From the NCBI GenBank assembly GCA_020852835.1, contig JADZAC010000030.1, positions 1-64,000 of the forward strand: a stretch of DNA of 64,000 bases, given 5' to 3'. The translations under genes and the position numbers were made by a program. Source of the DNA: Flavobacteriales bacterium (GTDB lineage Bacteria > Bacteroidota > Bacteroidia > Flavobacteriales_F > PHOS-HE28). The notes under the pieces are model-generated. The model was given only the letters and a program-made list of their open reading frames with translations, did not search any database and was not told the origin of the DNA. Shown one piece after another: positions 29,275 through 37,506 of the stretch. How positions within the stretch are numbered: position 1 is the first letter of the stretch; every line of letters begins with the position of its first letter.

Positions 29275-31281
29275 CTAAAGCACGCGGATCTCCGTTCTGC
29301 GGTTCAGGGCCTTGTTGGCCCGCGTATCGTTGGGCGCAACGGGATCGGCAGCACCATAGCCCTTGGCCTCCAATCGCCCGGGCGCAATGCCGTGGGCCAC
29401 GAGCCAGTCCACCACGGCTTGCGCGCGCAAGTCGCTGAGCTCCTGGTTGGGAACAGGTCCTATATCGCTGTCGGTATACCCACCGATCTCCACCCGTATG
29501 GCCGAGTGCAGCTTGAGGAATTCGGCCAGGGCCTGCAGTTCCACCATCGAAGCCGTATCCAATTGATAGGTATCGTGATCAAAGAAGATATTGCGCATCA
29601 CCTCCGCGTTGCCGGCTGTAACGGGTTTGAGGTCCACGTTGATCTCTGCCGCACCGGCGGGGCCGGCCACATGTTCGGAGTGCAGCAAGTAGCCATCGGC
29701 TTTCACGTGCATGGCGTAGGGCTTTCCGGCGGGCACCTCCGCCTCAAACCGGCCCGTGGTGCCATCCACGCGGATCGCCGTTTGGAAAGCCGGGTCATCC
29801 AAGCCCATCAGTTCCACGGTGGCTTCCATAGGCTGCATCATTTTCAGCCCTTTAACAAAACCGATCAGCCGCACCATCGCCTGGTCCATGACCGGCGCAC
29901 CACCTCCGGCACTGGCCAACATGGCCACCTGCCCGGTGCCGGCCGCGGCGGGGAAGTCCACCCGGTAAATGTCGTCTTCGCCCACCCCGCCCGGGCGCAC
30001 GCTGTTGAAGTAGCCGGAGCGGCCATCGGCAGTGAGCACCAGGAACTGGTCATCACCGGGTGAATTCACCGGCCAGCCCAAGTTCACGGGCTTGGACCAA
30101 TGGCTTGCCGTTCGGGTACACTTGAACAGGTCGTAGCCGCCCATGGAATTGTGGCCCTCGCTGGCAAAATAGAGGGCACTGCCGTCGGCGGTCACGAATA
30201 CCCCTTCTTCATCATACCCGGTATTGATGTCCGGACCCAGGTTTTCGGCCATGCCCCAAGTGCCCAGTGCATCATTCCAAGGGCATCGGTAAATATCCCC
30301 ACCTCCTTGGCCACCGCCGCACCTGCTGACGAAATAGAGCCATTTGCCGTCTGCCGTGGGCCATGCGCTGCTCTCCTGGGCCTTGCTGTTCACCGTGGCC
30401 GGCAGCGGCACAGGCGCGGCCCATCCGGTGGCCGTGCGCTTGCACGCGAACAGGTCTCCCCCATTGCGTTCATCGCGGTACACGATCATGTTTTCGCCGC
30501 TGAGGGCAACAGTGGCATCATTGTGCATGCTGTTCAGCCCACCGCTGGCGGGCACCGGGTCCGACCAGCCATTGGCGGTCCAGGTGCTGTGGAAAATGTC
30601 TTCATACCAGTTGTTGTTCACCTTGTTGATCTTGCCACCGGTGGTTTCCGGCCGCCGGCTGGTGAAGTACAGGTTACCGTTGCCGTCCAAGAGCGCACCG
30701 TATTCGCTGCCGGCGGTGTTGATGCCCTGGCCTGCCCCGGTGACCAAGGCAGCGGATGGCTCGCGCATCAGGGCCATGCCACTGTTGCATTCATGAATGT
30801 GCTTGTCCACCAGGTAGTACGTACGGTCCGGATCGGGCGTACTTCGCAAGCGCTCCTGGTGGCGCCTGAAACAGGCAACCGCCTCCTCCCAGCGGGCATT
30901 CAATTGCAGGGCATATCCCAGCAGGAACTGCACCCGGGGCAAGCCGGGATCCAGCTCCGCGGCCCGCTGCAAATGTTCCAATGCGGTGGAAGGTGCCGGG
31001 CCGTTCAACAGGCAAATGCCCATCTTCAGGTTCAACTCGGCATTGTCGGGATTGATGGCGAAGGCTTGCCGGTAGGCGTCCATGGCCTTGTCGTGGTCCA
31101 CACCACCCTTGTCGGCCCAGGCGTCGGCATCCTTGATCGCGGCCAGCGCCTGCTTGAGCCGGGCGGCATCGGTAACATGCCCGATATCGAAGGGTATGCT
31201 CCCGGAAGCGCCTGTGCTTTGGGCCTGCAGACCAGTGCCTGCCCAGGCAACGAACACGGCGAGAACTGTAATACGGGCCAT
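29275..31281 (-). CDS. PorE-like outer membrane protein: TPR, propeller, OmpA domain
   Basis: The 668-residue protein has a signal peptide (MARITVLAVFVAWAGTGLQA), TPR-type helices (about 30-150; DAYRQAFAINPDNAELNLKM, then ALEHLQRAAELDPGLPRVQF), a PD40/WD40-like propeller (about 190-440; GNLYFTSRRPETTGG, then KWLYFVSRCGGGQGGGDIYR, then SALYFASEGHNSMGGYDLFK), a carboxypeptidase-regulatory-like strand domain (about 480-545) and an OmpA C-terminal peptidoglycan-binding domain (about 560-668; FFDHDTYQLD, then GYTDSDIGPVPNQELSDLRA). This order is that of PorE, a T9SS component that anchors the machine to peptidoglycan. It lacks the PorE lipobox, so identity is a likely homolog rather than certain. 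It is divergent from the M42 peptidase gene. The upstream in-frame start at 31431 would pass through that gene's promoter and is rejected. Confidence 0.85.
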   Translation of the reverse strand: MARITVLAVFVAWAGTGLQAQSTGASGSIPFDIGHVTDAARLKQALAAIKDADAWADKGGVDHDKAMDAYRQAFAINPDNAELNLKMGICLLNGPAPSTALEHLQRAAELDPGLPRVQFLLGYALQLNARWEEAVACFRRHQERLRSTPDPDRTYYLVDKHIHECNSGMALMREPSAALVTGAGQGINTAGSEYGALLDGNGNLYFTSRRPETTGGKINKVNNNWYEDIFHSTWTANGWSDPVPASGGLNSMHNDATVALSGENMIVYRDERNGGDLFACKRTATGWAAPVPLPATVNSKAQESSAWPTADGKWLYFVSRCGGGQGGGDIYRCPWNDALGTWGMAENLGPDINTGYDEEGVFVTADGSALYFASEGHNSMGGYDLFKCTRTASHWSKPVNLGWPVNSPGDDQFLVLTADGRSGYFNSVRPGGVGEDDIYRVDFPAAAGTGQVAMLASAGGGAPVMDQAMVRLIGFVKGLKMMQPMEATVELMGLDDPAFQTAIRVDGTTGRFEAEVPAGKPYAMHVKADGYLLHSEHVAGPAGAAEINVDLKPVTAGNAEVMRNIFFDHDTYQLDTASMVELQALAEFLKLHSAIRVEIGGYTDSDIGPVPNQELSDLRAQAVVDWLVAHGIAPGRLEAKGYGAADPVAPNDTRANKALNRRTEIRVL

Positions 31282-31359
31282 GTGGTGGTGCCGGATTTTT
31301 TTCCCGGCGGGCTGTTTATACGCAGCCCTTCCGACGAAGTTCCCCTTTGGCCTGACAAA

Positions 31360-31367
31360 TACATTTG
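31360..31367 (+). promoter_or_regulatory. -7-like promoter box of the M42 peptidase gene
   Basis: TACATTTG is a full TAnnTTTG match, 34 bases upstream of ATG 31402, in the divergent gap with the PorE-like gene. Confidence 0.45.
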
Positions 31368-31401
31368 CCGCATCGGCAAACAACCGTAACCAGCCAACAC
31401 C

Positions 31402-32544
31402 ATGGCCAAACAGCCCAGCGGAAAAAAACACAGCCCATCGCGGCCGGCAAGCCGTGCCAAAACCGATCCGATCCTCACCCGGCAGTCCATGGCCTTCATG
31501 GAGCGCTACCTGAACAATGCCAGCCCCACCGGCTTTGAAAGCAGCGGCCAGCGGCTATGGCTGGACTACATCAAGCCATGGGTTGACACCCAATTCACCG
31601 ATCCGTACGGCACCGCCGTGGGCGTGATCAATCCCGGCGCCAAATACAAGGTGGTGATCGAGGCACATGCGGATGAGATCAGCTGGTTCGTGCACTACAT
31701 CACCAAGGAAGGCTTCATCTACCTGCGCCGCAACGGGGGCAGTGACCACATGATCGCCCCCAGCAAGCGGGTGAACATCCACACGGACAAAGGTTTGGTG
31801 AAGGCCATCTTCGGCTGGCCGGCGATCCATGTCCGCAATGGCAAGAACGACCCCGCCCCGTCCCCGGAGAACATCTTCCTGGATTGTGGTTGCGCCAGCA
31901 AGGAGGAAGTGGAAAAACTGGGCATACACGTGGGCTGCGTGGTGACCTACGAGGACGAATTCATGGTGCTCAACCAGGACACCTTCGTGGGCCGCGCCCT
32001 GGACAACCGCATGGGCGGGTTCATGATCGCCGAAGTGGCCCGCCTGCTTAAGGAGCGCAAGGTGAAGCTGCCCTTCGGGCTGTACATCACCAACAGCGTG
32101 CAGGAGGAAGTGGGGCTGCGAGGCGCGGAAATGATCGTGGAACGCATCCGGCCCGATCTGGCCTTGGTGACCGACGTGACCCACGACACACAGTCCCCCA
32201 TGATGAACAAGATCCAGAGCGGGGACATCGCCTGCGGCAAGGGCCCCGTGCTATCGTACGGCCCGGCCGTGCACAACAACGTACTGAAGAAGGTGGTGGC
32301 GGCAGCCACTGCCGGGAAGATCCCCTTCCAGCGCGCGGCCGTAAGCCGGGCCACCGGAACGGACACCGATGCCTTCGCCTATGGCGCCGCCGGCGTGCCC
32401 AGTGCATTGATCAGCCTGCCCCTTCGCTACATGCACACCACGGTGGAGAGCGTGAACCGCCAGGATGTGGAGAACGTGATCCGCTTGATGTTGGCCACCT
32501 TGGGCAGCCTGAAGGCCAACGAGGACCTGCGCTACATCAAGTGA
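31402..32544 (+). CDS. M42-family aminopeptidase (glutamyl aminopeptidase-like)
   Basis: The 380-residue protein has the M42/FrvX fold, which uses two metal ions to remove N-terminal residues from peptides. Metal-ligand and catalytic motifs are in order: EAHADEISWFV (His, Asp), RALDNRMGGFM (Asp), SVQEEVGLRGAE (Glu pair), VTDVTHDTQSP (Asp) and RYMHTTVE (His). Members assemble into large tetrahedral complexes in the cytoplasm. The N-terminal ~25 residues (KQPSGKKHSPSRPASRAKT) are a basic extension not seen in all members and may be disordered. The start was chosen as the first ATG after the TACATTTG box. It is followed at 13 bp by a membrane protein gene on the same strand. Confidence 0.92.
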   Translation: MAKQPSGKKHSPSRPASRAKTDPILTRQSMAFMERYLNNASPTGFESSGQRLWLDYIKPWVDTQFTDPYGTAVGVINPGAKYKVVIEAHADEISWFVHYITKEGFIYLRRNGGSDHMIAPSKRVNIHTDKGLVKAIFGWPAIHVRNGKNDPAPSPENIFLDCGCASKEEVEKLGIHVGCVVTYEDEFMVLNQDTFVGRALDNRMGGFMIAEVARLLKERKVKLPFGLYITNSVQEEVGLRGAEMIVERIRPDLALVTDVTHDTQSPMMNKIQSGDIACGKGPVLSYGPAVHNNVLKKVVAAATAGKIPFQRAAVSRATGTDTDAFAYGAAGVPSALISLPLRYMHTTVESVNRQDVENVIRLMLATLGSLKANEDLRYIK

Positions 32545-32557
32545 GCGGCCAGCGCTG

Positions 32558-33244
32558 ATGCGCATACAACTGGACGACAACCAGCGCGGGGCGGTGCACT
32601 ACCTGCTTGGCGGGGTGCTGGTGGTTTGTGCCGTACGCGGCCTGGCCTGGGCCTTGGAGGTGTTTGGCCCCGCTCCTACGCCAGCGGGGGCGGTGCTCCG
32701 CCCCTTTCAGCACGGATACTGGGGCATGCGCAATGAACTGGCCGTGGTGAGCACCACCGCCGGGCTCTCCGAGCGCATGGTGCTGGCCGTGGTGTGCGCG
32801 GTAGGCGCCTCGGTGGCAATGGCGCTGGCCGCAGCCGCGTTCCTGCGCAAGTGGCCCCGTGCCGGCCTTTGGCTTGCGCGCACCACCTTGGTGCTGGTGC
32901 TGGCCTGGTCGCTGTATGCGGCCCTGATGCTGCCCATGAAGGAATCGCGCATCGTGGACGGCATGCTGGTGGTGACCACCAGGCGCTCTATCGTCGGCGA
33001 TATCCCCGCACCGTTCAGCGCCCGGCCACAGCGGTACCCGCGCAGCCGCATCGCCCGGATCCAGGTCAAGGAGGTGCCGCCGGTGCGGGGATGCGACGGC
33101 CGCATCCTGCTGGAAAAGGTGGTCCATGAGGGAAAGCCACCGGAGGCAATGGCAGCGGAGACGGGCGTTTGCCCGGAGCAGCGCTTGGCCCGGTTGCGCA
33201 ATGGCAGCGAAGCCGCCGCCTTGTTGGAACGGGAGCTGCGCTGA
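32558..33244 (+). CDS. Membrane protein, unknown function
   Basis: This 228-residue protein has three hydrophobic helices (about 14-32 LLGGVLVVCAVRGLAWALEV; about 74-95 MVLAVVCAVGASVAMALAAA; about 105-124) followed by a soluble ~100-residue tail (RIVDGMLVVTTRRSIVGDIP onwards). No family is recognised. It follows the M42 gene by 13 bases on the same strand, so the two may be co-transcribed. No catalytic motif is visible. The tail has Cys-Asp-Gly and a final helical ERLARLRNGSEAAALLE-like segment. Confidence 0.7.
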   Translation: MRIQLDDNQRGAVHYLLGGVLVVCAVRGLAWALEVFGPAPTPAGAVLRPFQHGYWGMRNELAVVSTTAGLSERMVLAVVCAVGASVAMALAAAAFLRKWPRAGLWLARTTLVLVLAWSLYAALMLPMKESRIVDGMLVVTTRRSIVGDIPAPFSARPQRYPRSRIARIQVKEVPPVRGCDGRILLEKVVHEGKPPEAMAAETGVCPEQRLARLRNGSEAAALLERELR

Positions 33245-33304
33245 GGCCGGGAACAGCCTGCACCAAGTATGGCGTAATTTGGCTGCTTCCGCCTCCACCC
33301 CCCC

Positions 33305-33745
33305 ATGCACATCCACTTGGTCACCCCGGGCGAAACCCATGCGTTGCGGCAATTGGTGTTGCGCCCAGGCCGGCCAGTGGCGGAAATGGAATGGCCGTTG
33401 GACCACGCTACTGGCAGCTTCCATGTGGGCATGGACGGTGGTGCAACCGGCGGCTTGGTCTGCATAGCCTCCTTTGTGCCCGAGCAGAACGCCCACCTGG
33501 CGGGCAAGGCACAATTCCGTTTGCGGGGCATGGCCACGGCGCCCGGGCACCAAGGTTGCGGGTACGGGGCAGCGGTGCTGCGCTTCGGCCTGGAACAAGC
33601 CCGTGCCCGGCAAGCGGACTTGATCTGGTGCAACGCCCGCGAGCGCGCGGTTCCCTTCTATCGCCGGGAAGGATTCCTGATCGGGGGCCCGGCATTTGAA
33701 ATCGTCGGCATCGGCCTGCACCACTTGATGCACCTGCGGCTGTGA
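33305..33745 (+). CDS. GNAT family N-acetyltransferase
   Basis: This 146-residue protein has the GNAT fold with the acetyl-CoA-binding motif A, LRGMATAPGHQGCGYGAAVL (Q/R-x-x-G-x-G/A type), near residues 74-93, and motif B (ARERAVPFYRREGFLIGG) near 112-130. It moves an acetyl group from acetyl-CoA to an unknown amine. It has no signal peptide. The end overlaps the GTG start of the GT39-like gene by four bases (GTGA), so they are translationally coupled. The upstream sequence GTAATTTG at 33271-33278 resembles a promoter box but is 26 bases from the start. Confidence 0.85.
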   Translation: MHIHLVTPGETHALRQLVLRPGRPVAEMEWPLDHATGSFHVGMDGGATGGLVCIASFVPEQNAHLAGKAQFRLRGMATAPGHQGCGYGAAVLRFGLEQARARQADLIWCNARERAVPFYRREGFLIGGPAFEIVGIGLHHLMHLRL

Positions 33746-35172
33746 CACCCCGGAAGCACGCATATAGCGGGTGGCTGATCACCGCCTTGGTGCTGGTGAA
33801 CCTGGCGCTCAAGCTCGCATGGACCGGGGTGAACGAACTGGCCGGCGACGAGCCGTTCACCGTGTACTGGTCGCTGCGCCCGTGGAGCGAGCTCTTCAGC
33901 ATGCTGCGCACGGAGAACAATCCACCGCTCTACTTCCTGCTGATGCACGGCTGGATGAAGCTGGTGCCGTTGGATCCGGCCTGGCTGCGGGTGCCATCGG
34001 CCCTCTTCAGTGCGCTCACCGTATGGCCGCTGTTCCTGCTGGGGAGGCGTTTGGGCGGCACCTTGGCCGGGCTTACCGCCGCATTGCTCTTCACGTTCAG
34101 CCAGCACAGCTACGCATTTGCCCACGAGGTGCGCGCCTACCCGCTGCTGGTGCTGTCTTGCACCTGGGCCGTGTGGCAACTGGTGCGCCTGGCGGACGAC
34201 CACCGGCGGCATCCCTCCCAGCGTCCGCGGTCCATCGTTTGGCTGGTGGCGGCCAATGCCTTGGCCACGTGGGCCCATTACTTCGGGTGGCTGATGGTCG
34301 GCCTGGAGATCTTCCTGGTGTTCGTGGTGCCCCTGCTGCGCACGGTGAGGGTGAAGATGCTGGCGGCCGCGATGCTCACGGCGGTCTGCAGCTTGCCGAT
34401 CTTGGGCATTCTGTTCGCAAGGGCCGGTCACAGCCTGGGGCAAGGCACCTGGGTTGGGCCGCCCGGATGGGAGGAGCCCTATAACATGCTCCTGCGCTGG
34501 TCCAACGCCCCGGTGGTCACCGTGGCCTTGCTGCTGCTCATCACCGGGGCGGCGGTTTACCGGCGCAAACGGCTGCGGAGCTCCGCCATGGCCATTCCCC
34601 TGTACTGGGCACTGCTCCCGCTGGCGGGCATGTTTCTGGTGTCCTTCCTGATCCCCATATACATCGACCGCTACCTGTTGTTCGCCTCCGCCGGCTACTA
34701 CCTGCTGGTGGCATTGGCGGCGCAAGCGCTTCCGGGCAGCAAGTACCTGCGCTTGGGGGTGTCCGCCGTGTGCGTGGTGGCCATGGCCGCCACCTTCACC
34801 CCTTGGAAAGGCAACGGCCTGCACCCTTCCCGCGTGGTGGCCCAGGCCAGCGCATGGCGCAATGGCCCGACCGTGGTGCTGATCCAACCACCTTGGTACA
34901 ACCTCACCTATGCCTGGGCCAAGGACCCGCAGCTTTTCCGCAGCGCCGCCCCGTTTGAACTGACCTTGCGCGAGCAGGGCATCCTGCCTGTGCAAGGGGA
35001 TCTGGCCGTACCCTTGGACAGTGCGGTGCACACGGTGGTGCACATCGACGCATGGGCAGCCTTGACCGACCCCCGGGGACTGGTGTTGCGCACGCTTCGA
35101 ACGCAGTTCAACTTGGTGGATTCCGTGGAGGCGGACAAGAAAGTATACCTCCGCCGGTTCACGCGCCGGTGA
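33742..35172 (+). CDS. GT39-like membrane glycosyltransferase
   Basis: The 476-residue product has about ten hydrophobic helices. The first loop carries NELAGDEPFTVYWS, with the Asp-Glu pair used by GT39 (ArnT/PMT) enzymes to transfer a sugar from a polyprenyl phosphate donor. A second family mark is the NNPPLYFLLMHGWMKL segment (NPPLY...H), typical of the DxE...PPLY motif set. The substrate cannot be told. The GTG start at 33742 overlaps the acetyltransferase stop. The C-terminal ~120 residues form a periplasmic domain without membrane helices (about 370-476). A related protein is at 22782-24299. Confidence 0.82.
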   Translation: MTPRKHAYSGWLITALVLVNLALKLAWTGVNELAGDEPFTVYWSLRPWSELFSMLRTENNPPLYFLLMHGWMKLVPLDPAWLRVPSALFSALTVWPLFLLGRRLGGTLAGLTAALLFTFSQHSYAFAHEVRAYPLLVLSCTWAVWQLVRLADDHRRHPSQRPRSIVWLVAANALATWAHYFGWLMVGLEIFLVFVVPLLRTVRVKMLAAAMLTAVCSLPILGILFARAGHSLGQGTWVGPPGWEEPYNMLLRWSNAPVVTVALLLLITGAAVYRRKRLRSSAMAIPLYWALLPLAGMFLVSFLIPIYIDRYLLFASAGYYLLVALAAQALPGSKYLRLGVSAVCVVAMAATFTPWKGNGLHPSRVVAQASAWRNGPTVVLIQPPWYNLTYAWAKDPQLFRSAAPFELTLREQGILPVQGDLAVPLDSAVHTVVHIDAWAALTDPRGLVLRTLRTQFNLVDSVEADKKVYLRRFTRR

Positions 35173-35255
35173 GCCGCCTCCCGCCATTCATCCATGGGAA
35201 TTTTCCATCCATGGAAATTTATCCACGGCACAGACCAAGGCGGTTGGCAGCCCGT

Positions 35256-35263
35256 TAGTTTCG
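35256..35263 (+). promoter_or_regulatory. -7-like promoter box of the S9 peptidase gene
   Basis: TAGTTTCG matches TAnnTTYG and ends only 4 bases before ATG 35268. Confidence 0.4.
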
Positions 35264-35267
35264 TTCC

Positions 35268-37220
35268 ATGAAAACCACAGGCTTTACCCTCGCCCTGGCC
35301 GTGGCCGCCGCTTTCAGCGGATGCACATCGGCCGAAAAACAACCGGATGCGGCAGCCGCCCCGTTGGTGCCCCCGCCCACCATCCCGGTGAAGGAATTCT
35401 TCAAGAACCCCGAGAAGGCCGGCTTCCGCATCAGCCCGGACGGCAACTACTTCAGCTACCGCGCACCCTGGCACAACCGCATGAACATCTTCGTGCAACC
35501 GGTGGAAGGCGGGGAAGCCGTGCAGGTAACGCACGATACCGTCCGCGACGTGGGCGGCTACTTCTGGAAAGGCGACCGCCTGCTCTACGCACGCGACATC
35601 AACGGCGACGAGAACATGATCGTCTTCAGCGCCAGTAAGGACGGCAAGGATGTGAAGGCCCTGACCCCCGAAAAAGGCGTGCGTGCCGGGGTGATGGACG
35701 ACCTGCACAACATCCCCGGCATGGAGCAGCGCGTGATCATCCAAATGAACAAGCGCAACCCGCAGGTGTTCGACCCCTACCTGGTGAACATCGTGACCGG
35801 AGAAACCAAGGCGCTGTATGACAACAAGGAGAACTTCGAGGGGTGGATCACCGACCACACCGGCACCATCCGCATCGCCACCAAGACCGACGGCACCGAC
35901 CAAGTGATCTACTACCGGGCCTCGGACAAGGAACCCTTCCAGGAGTACATGCGCACGGGCTTCAAGGACAGCTTCCAGCCCCTGTTCTTCACGTTTGACA
36001 ACAAGAACCTTTACGTGAGCAGCAACCTCAACGGCCGGGATAAGGCCGCGATCGTGGAGTGGGACCTGGCCGGCAAGAAGGAGATCAAGGAACTCTATGC
36101 CAACCCGGACTACGACGTGGACGGACTGGACTACAGCCGCAAGCGCCAGGTGCTCACCATGGTGACCTGGACGGGCGAAAAGAGCGAGCGCAAGATCCTG
36201 GACCCGGAAACCCAAAGCCTGTATGACAAGCTGGGCGCCCAAATGAAAGGTTATGAATACTGGGTGTACGGCGAGAACGACAACGAGGACAAGTTCATGG
36301 TATGGTCCGGCAACGACAGGATGCCCGGCCAATACTGGTTCTACGATGCCACCACGGACAAGACCAAGGAGATGGCCACCCTGTACCCGGGCCTGAAGGA
36401 AGAGGACCTGGCGGAAATGAAGCCCATCAGCTACCAGAGCCGTGACGGCCTCACCATCCACGGCTACCTCACCCTGCCCAAGGGCCGGGAGGCCAAGAAC
36501 CTGCCGGTGGTGATCAACCCGCACGGCGGCCCGTGGGCGCGTGACAGTTGGGGCTACAACTCCGAGGCCCAGCTGCTGGCCAACCGCGGCTATGCCGTAT
36601 TGCAGATGAACTTCCGAGGCAGCACCGGCTACGGCCGCAAGTTCTGGGAGGCCAGCTTCAAGCAATGGGGCAAGACCATGCAGAACGACATCAGCGACGG
36701 CGTGAAATGGCTCGTGGACCAAGGCATCGCCGACCCCAAGCGCGTGGCCATCTACGGCGGCAGTTACGGTGGCTACGCCACCCTGGCCGGCATCACCTTC
36801 ACCCCCGAGCTCTACGCCTGCGCCGTGGACTACGTGGGCGTGAGCAACCTCTTCACCTTCATGAACACCGTGCCGCCCTACTGGGAGCCGTTCAAGAAGA
36901 TGATGTACGAGATGGTGGGCGACCCCAAGCAGGACAGCCTGTTGATGCGTGAGGCTTCACCGGTGTTCCATGCGGACAAGATCGTCTGCCCCCTCTTTAT
37001 CGCCCAAGGCGCGCACGACCCGCGCGTGAACAAGGATGAGAGCGACCAGATGGTGGCCGCCCTGAAGGCCCGCGGCGTGGAGGTGGAATACATGGTGAAG
37101 GACAATGAGGGCCACGGCTTCCACAACGAGGAAAACCGCCTGGAATTCTACAACGCCATGGACAATTTCCTGGATGCCCACATCGGCAGCGGGTACCAGG
37201 CGGCGGCCGTAGCGAAGTAG
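35268..37220 (+). CDS. S9 family prolyl oligopeptidase-like lipoprotein
   Basis: This 650-residue enzyme begins with a lipoprotein signal peptide (MKTTGFTLALAVAAAFSGC; Cys19). A beta-propeller domain (about 40-400; FRISPDGNYFSYRAPW, then FKDVGGYFWKG-like blades) precedes the alpha/beta-hydrolase domain (about 405-650). The catalytic Ser lies in YGGSYGGYA near residue 500, with Asp near 584 (QGAHDPRVNKDE) and His near 614 (NEGHGFHNEEN). Such S9 (DPP4/acylaminoacyl-type) enzymes cleave short peptides. The ATG is 4 bases past a promoter-like box, and a strong hairpin ends the gene. Confidence 0.93.
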   Translation: MKTTGFTLALAVAAAFSGCTSAEKQPDAAAAPLVPPPTIPVKEFFKNPEKAGFRISPDGNYFSYRAPWHNRMNIFVQPVEGGEAVQVTHDTVRDVGGYFWKGDRLLYARDINGDENMIVFSASKDGKDVKALTPEKGVRAGVMDDLHNIPGMEQRVIIQMNKRNPQVFDPYLVNIVTGETKALYDNKENFEGWITDHTGTIRIATKTDGTDQVIYYRASDKEPFQEYMRTGFKDSFQPLFFTFDNKNLYVSSNLNGRDKAAIVEWDLAGKKEIKELYANPDYDVDGLDYSRKRQVLTMVTWTGEKSERKILDPETQSLYDKLGAQMKGYEYWVYGENDNEDKFMVWSGNDRMPGQYWFYDATTDKTKEMATLYPGLKEEDLAEMKPISYQSRDGLTIHGYLTLPKGREAKNLPVVINPHGGPWARDSWGYNSEAQLLANRGYAVLQMNFRGSTGYGRKFWEASFKQWGKTMQNDISDGVKWLVDQGIADPKRVAIYGGSYGGYATLAGITFTPELYACAVDYVGVSNLFTFMNTVPPYWEPFKKMMYEMVGDPKQDSLLMREASPVFHADKIVCPLFIAQGAHDPRVNKDESDQMVAALKARGVEVEYMVKDNEGHGFHNEENRLEFYNAMDNFLDAHIGSGYQAAAVAK

Positions 37221-37236
37221 CGCCCGGCATCCTGTG

Positions 37237-37276
37237 AAGCAGAAAGCGCCCGGAAAAACCCGGGTGCTTTCTGCTT
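37237..37276 (+). terminator. Strong hairpin after the S9 peptidase gene
   Basis: AAGCAGAAAGCGCCCGG pairs with CCCGGGTGCTTTCTGCTT around an A-rich loop, with one mismatch. It begins 16 bases after the stop codon. No long T-run follows. Confidence 0.75.
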
Positions 37277-37506
37277 ATCCGCAATAACAGAACCTCCGGT
37301 ATTGTCCATTGCGATTTCCACGCAACGTTGTCCATCCTGATGGTTATCTTCCAACAAGTGGGGGATAACGACGGGGTCTCATCAATGGCCAGAGCACCTG
37401 CATCAATCACACGTTCTCAAATACTCCCCTATCTTAGCAATGGCGCGGCGTTCCCCATAATCCGGAACTGCTGCTGCATGATCCGGGTCACCAAAGCCGT
37501 CCACCA

